NCBI GenBank assembly: GCA_037179515.1
Contig: JAXCGZ010007587.1
Location: 75,001 to 139,000 of the forward strand
Direction of reading: 5' to 3'
Source of the DNA: Halocaridina rubra
Lineage: Eukaryota; Arthropoda; Malacostraca; Decapoda; Atyidae
Length of the DNA stretch: 64,000 bases
Shown here in pieces: positions 12,223 to 24,090 of this stretch (within the stretch, counting starts at the first letter, position 1; every line of letters starts with the position of its first letter). A program made the translations under genes and the position numbers. The notes below the pieces were generated by a model that did no database searches, was not told where the DNA came from, and saw nothing but the letters and a program-made list of their open reading frames with translations.

Positions 12223-13122
12223 TTTTTTGTTCTCCCTCTCACAGAATATAGAAAGAAGACGAGAAAGAGGAAAAAAAAAGAGAAAAACTTTTAATTAAGC
12301 TTCACACAGAATTTTTATATCTCTATATAAGTGCTATTTAGTGACTCAGTTTATCTCTTTTCTGGTAACACACATCTTAACTTAAAAACTTGACCATGGT
12401 AATTTAAGGATAAAAAGAAAAAGAAAAACAAAAGTCAAACCTGAAGGAAAATTCGAATTTGTGTCTGAGGTGGCACCCACCTGTTTCTGCTATATATTCT
12501 TCCTAACTGATAAACTCACTTGCTAACCAAGTTATGTTATCACAGGATTAGACTTTACATTTAACTCAATATATATACAAAATAAATAAAAAATAGTAAA
12601 AGAGAAAGCTAAATGAAAAGCAAAAAAATGAAGAAAATAAGACAGCTGTACTACTTGGCAACTTAACTCAGTACTGTTGACAGGTAGATATTTGGTATGT
12701 TTTTTATTATTCAATTATTTCGTGTATCAAACTAACTAACAAGTTAATATAAATGGGAAGGATACTGATTTTAACAATATATAGAACCACAGGATCAGGT
12801 AAACGGCTTAAGAGCTTTCACCAGTTTACACAAAAAATTAGGTAATGTGATGTGATGGCTTTACCTCTGGCAACTCTTCTAAATTTCCTTCAAGGCAGAA
12901 CTGGACGGCAGCTTCTCTCTCCCCTCACGAAAATGTTCTCAATTTTTTTCCTTTAATATTTTGGACAGTCTCGTCATACAACAAATATAAGTTTTGTACT
13001 CACAATACTCTGCAGGATTTCAGATTTATGGAAATTATGGTAAAGTTTTCCACTAAGCACTTAGTCACTCAAAACACAAGTAGTAATTTAAGAGGAGCAG
13101 TTTCGTGTGTCACTGAACGTAG

Positions 13123-13818
13123 TGTGTGATTACCTAATTGTGATTACCTAATTGTGTTTACGGGAAAGAGCCCAAAGCTCGTATCTTCCCGTCTCCTCAT
13201 CGGTTCCATTTTATACTTAGTCATACTTATCATACCTGTCCTTAAAACTAGGGATTGAGATACCATTAACTACCTCCTCGCTTAGCCAATTCCAATTATC
13301 AACTACTCTTACACTGAAAAAGTATTTCCTTACATCCTGCAAAGAAGTTTTCTTACGAAGCTTCAAACTATGACCTCTAGTTCTAGAGCCAGCCATATCA
13401 AAATATCGATCCCTATCCACTCTATCATAACCATGAAGGAATTTAAAGACTGTCACCATATCCCCCCTCACTCTTCTAGCTTCGAGTGATGGTAAGTCTA
13501 ATTCCCTCAGCCTCTCATCATAACTGAGATTGCGTATTTCTGGCACCAGTTTCGTGGCATGTCTTTAAACTTTTTCAAGCTTAGCTATGTGCTTTTTCAA
13601 GTGCGGATTCCAAAAGAGGGCTGCATATTCGAGTTTTGGCCTCACATAGGTTACATAAATATTTCTGAACATTTCCTTGTCCATGTGCCTGAAGGCTACC
13701 CTTACATTTGATAAGAGTGCATATGCTGCCCTTACTATGCCATTTATATGTATTTCTGGAGACAAATCTGCCAGTATGTTTACTCCTAGATCTCTCTCAT
13801 TTTCTGTCTCTTGAAGTT
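13123..13818 (-). mobile_element. LINE-A copy 4, 5'-truncated
   Basis: Contains only the RT C-terminal region (13765-13217, frame broken near 13560) and the 3' end with two tail units. The 3' end abuts the 5' UTR of copy 3, and the truncated 5' end meets the 3' end of copy 5, all in the same orientation. Confidence 0.85.
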
Positions 13819-14047
13819 GAAGTGTGTGTAATTAACTAATTGTGCTTGCGGGTAAGAGCCCCAAGCTCGTAGCTTCCCGTCTCCTGGTCGGTTCCATTTT
13901 GTACTTAGTGATTCTTATCATGCTTGTCCTTAAAACTATGGATTGAGTTAGCATTAACTACCTCCTCGCTTAGCGAATTCCAGTTGTCAACTACTCTTAC
14001 ACTAAAAAAAGTACTTCCTTACATCCTGCCAAAAAGGTTTCTTACTA
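13819..14047 (-). mobile_element. LINE-A copy 5, 3' end only
   Basis: About 230 bp of LINE-A 3' end, more diverged than copies 3 and 4 (GTAATTAACTAATTGTG in place of GATTACCTAATTGTG). Ends at a (TATG)n tract. Confidence 0.8.
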
Positions 14048-14118
14048 CTATATATGTATGTATGTATGTATGTGTGGATGGATATATGTATATATGTATG
14101 TATTTATGTATGTATGTC
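14048..14118. repeat. (TATG)n microsatellite
   Basis: Imperfect TATG/TATA repeats between copies 5 and 6. Confidence 0.85.
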
Positions 14119-15990
14119 ATAGGGAAGTTAAAGGTCAAAGAAAGTCCTTCAAGTTGGAAAGGATAGGTAGAAGCATTACTGAGACAGATGAATAGAACTG
14201 CGACTAAAAGCAATGAACAAGGAGCTTAAGTAGGCATTTACAGTAGAGAACACTCCACCCCTCATGTTGCAAAGATTAGAGAACATGAAACTATATTAGA
14301 ATATATCGTCTTTTTAACTACAGAAGTATGCAAAGTGTTTATGGGATTAGATACTCATAAAACTACGAGGCTTGACAGTGTATCCCCTTTTCTACTTAAG
14401 AAATGTACTTTACTACTATCTGCAACATTGTGCTCATACTTATTTGAGAAGTTGGTGGATTCTAAGAAGATTCCACATGGCTGGAAACAAGCAAAGGCGG
14501 CGCTTTTCTTCAAAAAGAGGAGGAGAGACAAAGCTCTTTACTGTAAGCCTGTATCAATGATCAGCACAGTTTTCAGTTATGGAGAAACTCTTGAGAAAAC
14601 ACATTTCACTTCTCTTTTAGTTTTGACGACGTGCTTTCAGAACAGGCTGGTCTATTCTAGCATACATACTAAATCTTGTGATGAGGTAAGCCAAATCTTT
14701 TAAGAAAGAAATGACTCCGCAGATTGCATTTTCTTAGTTTTTTGAGGCATTTGATACACTCCCACATGAGAGAATAATTAAAATTTGCATGTAATGACAA
14801 AATAGGTGGAAATGTATTCGAGTGGATAAACATTTATTTAGAAGAGGGTCAGAGAAAGGTTGGCAGTAGGGTTCCACTAGGATTAGTTTTAGGACCATTC
14901 CTGTTCCTTATATATGTGAATAATCCACGAAAACCTAAAGTTTATGCATAAATGCATTTTTTTAAATATATTTGCAGGTGATTTAAAAATTGTGAATAGA
15001 GCAAAAGACGAAAATGATGGTAAAGAACTTCTATCTATACACATGAGCCATATCCCCTCATAAGGGAAGTTGCCGAGTCAAGGCATAATGCTCTGACATT
15101 TTGGGAGGAGAAAATATAGAGAAGATTCCCAGTTCCCTCGCTCCGCCCCATTTAGTCGACTCTTACGACACACAGGGGAAAGCGGAGGAAATATCCCAGC
15201 CACCCTCCTCCCCCCTTTCTTAAATAGTCTGCATGCTTGGTCAGGTAAATGGCAAATGAGATTCAGTACCTCAGAATGTAAATTAATTAGAAAGGGTAAA
15301 AGTGCAATAAGCTCAGGTCTGTGTATTCAGTAGAAGTGGAACTTCAAGAATGTGTGAATGAAAGCTATCTAAATATGAATATGTTGGCTGATTTGTCCCG
15401 GCAATGCATGTTTACGGTATAGTAAAGACAGGACATGCTTTCTTAGCAAACATATGGTGGCTTTCATGCATATGGACAAGGAAATGTTCAGAAATATTTA
15501 CATGACTTGTCAGGCCTAAGCCTGAATATGCAGCACCCTTCTGGAATCCACGCTTGGATACGCATAAAGATAAATTGACGAAAGTTCACAGACATGCTTT
15601 GAAGCTTTTGACAGAGATACGTTATTTCATTTATGAGGAAAGGCTAAAGGAGTTATATTTACTGTCACATGAAAATAGAAGAAAGAAAGGGATATGATAA
15701 CAGTTTTTAACATCCGCCGTTGTTTAAACAAAGATGAAAATCGATAGTTTGTTTCGGGTGTCTCTAAAACTAGAGGTCATATTTTGAAAATTAATAAGAA
15801 ATCATCTTTCTTTGACTTTTTAGTGCAAAATCAGTTGATAACTATAATTCTCTAAGCGAAGAAACGGTAAATGCCAAGTGCATTCATTGTTTTAAGGTGA
15901 TACAGTATTTGATAAGCGTTATTGTAATAATTGAGACCGACCAGGAGACGGGGAATTACGGTCACAGGGTTCTCTCACGTGAAAACTTTT
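14119..15990 (+). pseudogene. LINE-A copy 6: ancient, heavily decayed
   Basis: The plus strand follows the LINE-A linker and RT (HKTTRLDSVSPFLLKKC, HGWKQAKAALFFKKRRRDKA, HIYGIVKT-like remains) and ends with the GACCAGGAGACGGG 3' block at about 15945. Stops and indels occur throughout. A SINE-E core is inserted at 15037-15222. By divergence it is the oldest long LINE-A copy in the window. Confidence 0.75.
15037..15222 (-). mobile_element. SINE-E core fragment
   Basis: Contains the reverse complement of the block GTCGTAAGAGGCGACTAAA plus a GGGGCGGAG stretch also seen at 30333-30654, 31705-31830 and 55232-55360. It interrupts LINE-A copy 6 within the RT, so it is younger than that copy. Confidence 0.6.
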
Positions 15991-17953
15991 AGGTGTGTAC
16001 TGATCTTAACGTATTTCCATTTTGCTTATATTAAATAAGACATTTGCTTTTCTTCTTTCCTTATGTCATACATGGGAAAATATTAAAAGTATAAATTTCA
16101 ATAAATTTGTCACATCACCTAAATTATATAAAAATCTTCTAATAAAACGACTTAGAATGTATAAATGACGTATTTTTGTGATAGATAATTCAAGTATGTG
16201 GTTGAAATGTGAAAATAATCGGAATATTTTTTAGTCATAGTAAATTATATAATAGGAAGTTTTATGGAATTCTTGCACACAAATTATAATACTATATGGC
16301 TTTGTAATTTTATAGAGAATAAATTTATTGCATCGATATTAAAAGCTCTTATGAAGTTTATTCTCTCTTCAGTTAGAGCCATATATATGCAGTATTTTAC
16401 GGTTCCCCCACCATAATTAGTGGTTTTGGTAGAGTTTCCTTACTTTCTTTGGTGGGACAGATGCTTTGCAGCTACTTTACAACGTTGCTTCTGCTTTAAA
16501 GACAAAAAAACTAGATTCTCTCATTAGGGAGAGTTTTATATTTTCAGTATTTCACAGTTTTCTTAACTATAGTTAATCTCAGTTGTGTTTTCTAAATAAT
16601 TATATTATTCTCCATTAGAAAAGTGTAAGTAATGGGACCTATGAACTGAACAAGTTTCCTATCCTGCAATTGCCAGAAGAAGAAGAAGAAGTAAACATAA
16701 GCTCCTGGAAAAAGTTGAAGTCCTGCAGAAAAGTTGTTTTTATTTTGATGTCTCTTATTTTTCGCCTTTTCGTCTTTAAGTAGGTAATGAAGGATTTGAT
16801 TGTGATCATGTGCTTTAACCTGCATTATGTTAGGTACAAACATGGTTTTACATGCGTAGTATGATAGGTTTGTGTGAATAAATCTCTGGAACTGATACCG
16901 GTGAGACGTCATTGCGTTATGTCTAATAATATCGCAGCTCGTCAGATAATTTTGGATATAACTGACTACTATTTCTGAAGAAGCAGATTAAGTAGTATTG
17001 CGTTTATAGTTTACGGATTCATTACCCATAAAGGTAAACGGTTCCTTTTACGCTCTATAATAGGAAAAAAAACAAGAAATTTAATAAGACTTAGGTTTAT
17101 CCCCAGTTAGAAACGATTCAATAATTGAAACTGATAAATATGTACTTATAACTCACAACGAGTGATATACAGAGCACTGCAAAAATACCTGAACTACAAA
17201 AGCAATAATTTCTTATGTCAACTAGTCTCTTAACAGGGGGTGAACTATCCAAATGTAAGTCAACTGAATATTGTAAATTTCCTAATATTTTATTACCTGT
17301 GGGTGTGAAAAATTTGCCAAGATTAGCAATATTACCATTATATTTCACAGAATCTTGCTTACTGCTAAACCCATAAGGGATAGTCTGCATTATGACCAAG
17401 CGTCGGAACGGACATTTCAAAGTTTCGAAAGAATTGGTATTTTGTTATCGGAGAGACTGAAATAGGAAAAGGACAAAAGAGAAAGAATTGTATCAGTAGT
17501 TATTAGAGTTCTGAGCATTTAATAAAATACCTAGAATTTATTTGTTTCTTGTCATATAAACTTCTTTACTGAAAGAGATAGAGAAGAGATATAGAACTGC
17601 ATCTGTAATTCTGAGAGATTTGAATTTATAAAAAATAATAAGTAGAATGTTTATTACCTCACATAAACTTCACCGTATGAGAAGAGGAGAGGGAAAAAGA
17701 AAGAATTGCATATATAGCACGGAGACTTCTGACTATTTAAAAAATGTAGAATATCTTTTCTTCCTTCATTTCTAAACTTCATTACCTCTTTGACAAAAGA
17801 TCTTTGAAATGTTCCAGTTCTTCAAAAGGGAAATCAGGCTGTGTCCCACTTGTTTCAAAATCAAATGTAAAAATGTCTCATCATTTATCACTCTGTAGAA
17901 ACTTCTCGTCTTTTTTTCTCTGGGAAATATTATTTCAAATAGAAGAACATGCA
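15991..17953. other. unassigned AT-rich DNA
   Basis: About 2 kb without a recognisable gene or repeat. Open frames at 16592-16912 and 17118-17420 (minus) have no domain, and their composition matches non-coding DNA around them. Confidence 0.4.
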
Positions 17954-18074
17954 TACAGTGATCCTTCGCTCTATCGCGATTTCACTGTATCGCGTTTTTT
18001 GGGGGGCAATTATTATTATTATTATTTTTTTTTTTTGGTATATGCAATAATATTAAAATATTAAAAAAATATAA

Positions 18075-18420
18075 ATTTTCAGTATTTTCATTTTTTTATT
18101 GAAAAAACAAATTTCATTATTTTATTGATAAAAAAAAACCATTTTCCCAGCCTACGAATAATAAAACAGTAAGAAATAGTAAAAAACATAAATTTAGATA
18201 TATAACTCACAGTATTGCATCATGTGAAATAGTGTCCGATAGCATACAATGTATTTGGGTCGCACGTACGTGAGCTAGCATATATTAAAATTTCCAGTAG
18301 TTTCATGATTTTATTGATAAAAAAACATATTTCTTAGCCTAAGAATAATAAAACAGCAAAAAATAGTAAAAAACATAAATACTAACAGTATTGCACCATG
18401 TAAAATACAATACCACTATC
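18075..18420. repeat. two-copy subterminal repeat in Tigger
   Basis: Two diverged copies of a roughly 200-bp unit (each with ATTTTATTGATAAAAAA and AATAATAAAACAG) lie between the left TIR and the transposase. Confidence 0.65.
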
Positions 18421-18695
18421 AGCGTTTTGGAAAACGAAAAGGCTCTCACCTACATGAGATAGTTCATGGAATGCTATTGGCTGAAAGGTCAGGAGACAAC
18501 GAATCACAGAATTGTTTTTCTGTATGTTCTGTATCATGGGGTCTGATTGGCTTTTTCATTGAAGTTTGGTTCTCCCACCATCTTCCATTGTCTCGCCTCA
18601 CTCGTTCAGTCTAACTCACGTGTGCGCCGTTCACATTGTGCTTATTAATACGTTTTGCTTGTGATTTTTTTTTTTCGCCTAATATAACCTTTGCA

Positions 18696-20454
18696 ATGCC
18701 TCCCAAGCATTCTTCATCTTCTAAGGCTTCTGGTAGTCAGCCTAAGCGGCAAAGGAGGATGTTAACCATAATAGATAAGGTGAAACTCTTAGATATGTTG
18801 AAAGAAGGAAAAAGGTTTACGGATGTCGGCCGCTATTTTGGCCTCAATGAATCTACTGTTCACTATATAAAAAAGGACGAGGCAAAGATCAGGAAAACAG
18901 CGAGTATTTCTTTTAATAAATCAGCGAAGAGGGTCGTAACATCCCGCAATAAGGCAGTAGTGGGGATGGAAGCTGCTTTGGCCCTGTGGATTGCTGATTG
19001 CAGAAAGAAAAACATCAGCTTAGACAGCAATATCATACAAACAAAGGCGAAGAAGCTGTACGAGACATTCGCTACAAACAAACCCGTCAACGACCATGGA
19101 GAGGAGGAGGGGAGAGAAGATATCGACGACCCACAACCAGGACTCTCCTGCGATTCTCCACCAAGGATACAATCGTCAATGCTAGCAAGGGATGGCTTGC
19201 CAAATTTCAAAAACACTATGGCCTAAAAAGCGTTTCGGTTTATGGAGAAGCTGCCTCTGCAGATACAGCTGCCGCAGAAAATTACGTGAACAACGACTTC
19301 CAGAAAATTAACGTCGAAGGGGAATATGCTCCTGAGCAAGTCTTCAACATGGATGGGACTGGGTTATTTTGGAAGAGAATGCCATCTCGCACTTTTCTCT
19401 TCAAGGAAGAAGCTAAAGCCCTGGGATTTAAAGCGCACAAAGATTGCGTTACCCTCATCGTGTGCGGGAAGGCTGCGGGCTTCATGTTAAAGCCCGGGCT
19501 TATCTACAAGTCAAAGAACCCTAGGGCTTTGAAGAATAAAAACAAGAATCTGCTGCCAGTGTATTGGATGCATAACCCTAAGGCCTGGATCACGAAAAGC
19601 CTCACATCGGACTGGTTTCATCAATGCTTTATCCCTCAGGTCAAACTTTATCTTGCGGAAAAAGGCCTTGAATTTAAAGTCCTTCTTTTGATGGATAATG
19701 CTGGTGGCCACGCAACTAATCTCGAATATAACGGTGTTCAAGTAGAGTTCCTGCCGCCGAATACGACGTCACTGATTCAGCCTATGGATCAAGGCGTTAT
19801 TCGTGTGTTCAAGGCCCTCTACACACAAAATGCCCTGGCGAACCTGGTTGAATCCATGGATTCGGACAAAGAATTCTCAATGAAGACGTACTGGCGTAAT
19901 TACACGATTGCCACATGCCTTCAAAATATTCAGAATGCAGTCAAAGAGATGAAGTCGGCCACAATCAATGCCAGCTGGAAGAAATTGTGGTCCGAAGTCA
20001 TCCACGACTACAAGGGATTTGCTCCTGACGAAGTCCATAACTCGGCAGTTTCGAAAGCTGTGAAGTTGGCTGCATTGCTAGGAGGAGAAGGGTTTAAAGA
20101 TGACTCACGAAGATGTGAATGAACTGATTGACTGCCACTCACAGCCTTTGAGTGATGAAGACTTGGAAGAAATGACAAAATCAGCGAGCGAAGAAGAGGA
20201 AGAAGAACTTCAGGAAATGCACGAAGAAATTGAAGAACCTGGCCTTACGCTCGAACGTCTGGCAGCCATATATGAACATGTGAAAGCAGCCCAAAAACTC
20301 GCAGGAACATGACGATAATATGGTTCGTTCGGTGACCTTCTGTAATATTCTCGACGATGCCATGATTCCTTACCAGACCATCTTCGCACAGAAGAAGAAA
20401 CAGCGACAGCAACTCCCCATTACCATGTTCTTCTCCCCCAAAAAGCAGCCGTAA
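18696..20454 (+). pseudogene. Tigger transposase (jerky-like), frameshifted
   Basis: From the ATG at 18696: a Lys/Ser-rich start, a CENP-B-type helix-turn-helix (TIIDKVKLLDMLKEGKRFTD, GRYFGLNESTVHYIKK), a second HTH half (SKGWLAKFQKHYGLK) and a DDE-type catalytic domain. The three acidic residues are present: FNMDGTGLFW, LLLMDNAGGH and PPNTTSLIQPMDQG. The C-terminus ends FFSPKKQP. The frame shifts near 19165, near 20098 and again near 20315, so no full protein can be made, although the catalytic region (19178-20095) is one clean frame. The shifts are few, so the copy died recently. Confidence 0.88.
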
Positions 20455-20515
20455 AGCTGTTATTGGCTGCGGAATAATTTCGTCTTTGAGTCTACAAACA
20501 TCATTACCACCTCAT

Positions 20516-20995
20516 TCACGGTAAGTTTACCTATCACATACATATAAATTTACATTGCATGCTGTTATTATAAAGTAAAGGGTGGTTTTTTAACAGTGCA
20601 GGGAGGGTTTATACAGTAAACGTAAAAATAATTGTAAAATACCTATGTACATGAGTATGTCATGTCATTACCACCTCATTCACCGTAAGTTTATCTATCA
20701 CTTTCATATAAATTTACGTTGCATGCTGTTATTTATAAAGTAAAGGGTGGTTTTTTAACAGTGCAGGGAGGGTTTATACAGTAAACGTAAAAATAATTGT
20801 AAAATACCTATGTACATGAGTATGTCATGTCATTATCACCTCATTCACCGTAAGTTTATCTATTTATTTCATATAAATTTACGTTGCATGCTGTTATTTA
20901 TGAAGTAAAGGGTGGTTTGTTAACAGTATAGGGAGGGTTTATACAGTTTATACAGTGTAAACGTAAAAATAAATTAAAATATCCATGTACACATA
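20516..20995. repeat. minisatellite, about 165 bp x 3, in Tigger 3' part
   Basis: Three copies spaced 164-167 bp apart, each with GCAGGGAGGGTTTATACAG and CACCTCATTCACSGTAAGT. The same unit is expanded in the element at 28342-29797. Confidence 0.9.
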
Positions 20996-21458
20996 GGGTG
21001 ATCCTACTTCGCGAAATTCCTGTCTCGCGCCGGGTCCCGGAACCGAACCTTCGCGATAATCGAAGGAACACTGTACCTGCGTTGGTTGGGCCAAAATACT
21101 GTAGAAGTCTTTATTGTATTTAATAATAGTATAGTATGTTGGGAAAAAATATAATACTTTGAAGAGTTTAAACAGATATATTTTTTATTTTTGCAACAAT
21201 ATGATCACTCCTATGTGTTCACCAAATTGCATCTTTGATACTTTGCTTGAGCTGTTATTGCCTTTGCTTGTTTTTCTTTAAATTATATTTTTTTTATTTC
21301 CATTAATAAAGCATATCCTTAAATATACCTTAATAAATTACAGTAGGAAGATACATCTTTATGCAAGTGGAGATAAATGAAACATTGATGTGTAATCTTC
21401 AGAACGCAATGGAAAATCATAACTGATTTGAAAAGAGAAAGCTCTTTGTTACTGCAAA

Positions 21459-22175
21459 ATGCCCTTTAGCACAAATAGTGAAGTGACTGTTGAAATTGAA
21501 AACAACTTTCGTTTACTGATGCTTGTGCGATGTAATAAATTGAAATGGGATAATATTTTTGTAAAATTGTGTTGTGCAGCATCTCGGCACTGTCGGTGTG
21601 CTTGTCTGAATACTGGAGATCAGTTTGCTGATATAGATACTGAACTATGGCATAATTGTATAGATGCTATAGAGTACTCGGCCACAAAGAAAAAGGACAG
21701 TGATAAGAATGGACGGTGCTCAAAAAAGAAATATTTTGGCATTTTAAAGTATAGGGTTGAAGGAATATATTTTTCAGTATTCTTGAAGGAGCTCATATAC
21801 TCCAAAATATACAGAGGGCTTGTGATGAAAAATATGTTAAGAAAGTTAGAAAGGCATAATGGAGTTGAAACTCAAATCAACATAATCCAGTGGACGTTAG
21901 AAGATAACTTACCACATATCATAGACTACGAATGGAATTATCGTATGGTCTTAAGTGTACTGGAGAGACAGCGTCTAGATACAATGATGTCTTGGCTGTC
22001 AACTCTAGGTGGCGCTTGTTCTGCCCTTGGGGACTACAACCTTCACTTTGCAGAAAGAGCGGGCAAAATATCCTTTGAGCAGATGGAAATTGCTCTCCGC
22101 ATCGGAGATCCAGGACTCGTTTCTAGATGCAGACTATATATTGCAATTTCATTAATTCAACAATGTAGATTTAAG
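21459..22175 (+). CDS. unnamed conserved-looking protein, exon 1 of 2
   Basis: Encodes residues 1-239 of a 288-aa protein. The ATG at 21459 is preceded by an in-frame TGA ten codons upstream (21429), which supports this start. The exon closes exactly on a codon (CAATGTAGATTTAAG then GTAAGATAG, a good donor). The protein is rich in Cys early on (CCAASRHCRCACLN) and has a Lys/Asp-rich loop, then a mainly helical second half with WLSTLGGACSALGDYNLHFA and ALRIGDPGLVSRCRLYIAIS. No signal peptide or transmembrane segment is evident. From memory it recalls an uncharacterised metazoan family often annotated after C. elegans F58A4.6, but I cannot confirm this and give no function. It starts 386 bp right of the Tigger element and shares no sequence with the repeats, so I consider it a genuine host gene. 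Confidence 0.75.
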
Positions 22176-22543
22176 GTAAGATAGGCTTTGACATTGCCTT
22201 TCTTTTGAGCATACTTTTGATATTGATTTAAACTTATAGTCACAAGTAATCAAGTCAGGATATTCAAAATTATTCAGTCACTGTAAGAGCAATTTGGAAA
22301 CTTAATTTTTAGAAATTCCAAGACTCACTAAAGTTGACAGGATCAGAATTTAAAAGCTTTTGTTTTTTGCAACCAAAATTCTTTCAAACCATTTGGTGCA
22401 ATACAACTAACAGAAAAGATGGAGATGGATAAGAAAGGAGCCAAAGCTGCTTCTTACTTGTGATCATAGTTACGCTTCTAAATCGTGCAGAGTAGGGCGT
22501 TAAATATGCTGATAATTACTTGAATATTGCAAAATAATTTCAG

Positions 22544-22693
22544 ATTGCAGCTGCTATAGTCAAACATGAATACCACTGGGCGTATTCCTTCCTTGCAGAA
22601 GTAAGAGATCAGCGACTGATCAACATGTGTCATGGAATCTGGACAAAACTAAGACATGAAAGGAAATGTAGCAAGTATAGCAAACTAGCGTGA
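22544..22693 (+). CDS. unnamed conserved-looking protein, exon 2 of 2
   Basis: The acceptor AATAATTTCAG at 22533-22543 opens the final exon in phase 0. It reads IAAAIVKHEYHWAYSFLAEV, then VRDQRLINMCHGIWTKLRHE, and stops at TGA 22691-22693 (49 residues). The intron is 368 bp, GT..AG. The join gives a continuous helical C-terminal half (QQCRFK then IAAAIVKHEY), which supports the model. Confidence 0.75.
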   Translation: MAAAIVKHEYHWAYSFLAEVRDQRLINMCHGIWTKLRHERKCSKYSKLA

Positions 22694-23299
22694 AGATTAT
22701 TAGTTGATGCCCAATGGTGCTAGTCAAAGGCAGATATTGAAGCGTTTCTTTATTTTCGCCAAATATACATTATTTTTTATTAGTGTTATTAAATCTGTTG
22801 AATTTTATTTATTAGTACTGTATACCTTTTTGCCTTTCAATATTCCTTATTTAAATGCCTTTTGTGGATAGAGATACTTTTATAGTTAATACCAGATATT
22901 CATAGTACTGTATATGTACTTTATGAGAGGGGTTATTTCTGCCACTTTCTCATGCAAACTATATTAATTCTGAAACACCAATAGGTTGCAGATTGCTTTA
23001 TAACAAATGAATCGTCCAATCACCTACTTGCATGTAAAGCCTTCACTCATGCCTTGAATTAGAAAATTCTGGTGAAATCGTAGTGGTAAAAATTGTTTTA
23101 GAGAGTAACTGGCACATGATAACGTGTTTATGGCTTGCATAGTATGTTATTGCTTAAACCATTTTCTAATTTGAGAGGTTAATAAGTATTGTAACCCAAT
23201 CAGTAATGTTAAATACAAAAAAAGATTTTCATAATGCAGCTTAGCTCTTTAAAATATAGATAACTTTATAATTTAAGATTTGGGCTGAAAATGCCTTGC
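22694..23299. other. 3' flank of the unnamed gene
   Basis: AT-rich, no further exon or repeat recognised. Confidence 0.4.
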
Positions 23300-23540
23300 T
23301 GTATCTTCTTTATTTTAGTCTTTAACCTATTTCTATATGGGGTTACTGTTTCTTGCTTCCCTCATATTTTGATCTTTTGATTTCTTGTCTCATGTATCCT
23401 GCTCCCTTAGCCCCTTATCCCTCATAATACTTCCTCTATTTTCCTTTCATTAGAGCTTTGGCTTTCCTCTTCCTCTCTTTCCCTCCATCTCCATAACCCT
23501 CCTACACACATGGTCATTTTCTCTTCACATCATGAAAGCG
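23300..23540 (-). pseudogene. RTE-type RT C-terminal fragment (fossil)
   Basis: Aligns with 26235-26475 over the blocks CTCCCTTAGCCCCTTATCCCTC and CTCCATCTCCATAACCCTCC. On the minus strand this is the end of an RTE-like LINE protein (Arg/Lys-rich region followed by a DMRDKGLREQD-like stretch). Heavily decayed. Confidence 0.55.
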
Positions 23541-24090
23541 AACCACTGTAATATTCTTTCTTATACCTTCTTTTCTGTAGGCATAGTTATCCTATTTCCT
23601 TATTTTCTTGACGTAAGTTTATAGTGAATCTCATTTGGAACTTCCTTATTTATTGCTTGGGGAATAATTGCTGTGTGCTGTGAAGTTGTCACAAGTCTAA
23701 GATAGTAGAAGTATTGCCATATGCATCGTTTTGGGTTGTCTGTTCATTTGCAGGAAGTTCAAACATGTTGAGTGAATGGAACTAACAGGATTTTTATATG
23801 GTGCTGGATTTCTCTCAGGACTTTCAAAGCAATACTCATATTTCAGTCTCATTTCTAATTGGGTGTCAATCAAAAATATGTAGGAATACAAAAATAGCAA
23901 GGCTTTTATAACCTCACAGTGGAGGTGCTAGTAAAGCACCATTTTTGCATATTCCTATGAATACATCTACACCGAGTATTCTTGCAAGTTACACATCGCT
24001 TATTATCCTTTCATATCTAATTAGTCACAATACTCCCCATTATTGTTTTCATCATTGTTAGGTCTTATTTACTTTGACTATTCTTTCTGC
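23541..24090. other. unassigned DNA
   Basis: No gene or repeat recognised before the RTE element. Confidence 0.4.

Larger units (their letters stand above)
8245..13122 (-). mobile_element. LINE-A copy 3: nearly full-length CR1-group non-LTR retrotransposon
   Basis: The most complete copy of the family, about 4.9 kb: a 5' UTR of roughly 900 bp (12223-13122), ORF1 (12222-11213), ORF2 endonuclease (11141-9994), reverse transcriptase (9916-8319) and a short 3' UTR ending in GATTACCTAATTG tail units (minus strand CAATTAGGTAATC). Ending in short tandem repeats instead of poly(A) fits the CR1 group. The 3' end sits on (GT)12; the 5' end meets the 3' end of copy 4 at GTAGTGTGTG. Each reading frame is interrupted, so this copy is not autonomous now. 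Confidence 0.85.
17956..21073 (+). mobile_element. Tigger/pogo DNA transposon, 3118 bp
   Basis: The element begins CAGTGATCCTTCGCTCTATCG and ends as the inverted form (CGATAATCGAAGGAACACTG), flanked by TA at 17954-17955 and 21074-21075. TIRs with TATCGCG subterminal motifs and a TA target duplication fit the pogo/Tigger branch of Tc1/mariner. It carries one jerky-like transposase gene (broken), a two-copy repeat on the 5' side and a three-copy minisatellite on the 3' side. A non-autonomous relative lies at 28342-29797. Confidence 0.9.

Noticed and set aside
16592..17420. Minus-strand open frames of about 100 codons
   Set aside because: No domain, no splice context, and composition like the surrounding DNA.
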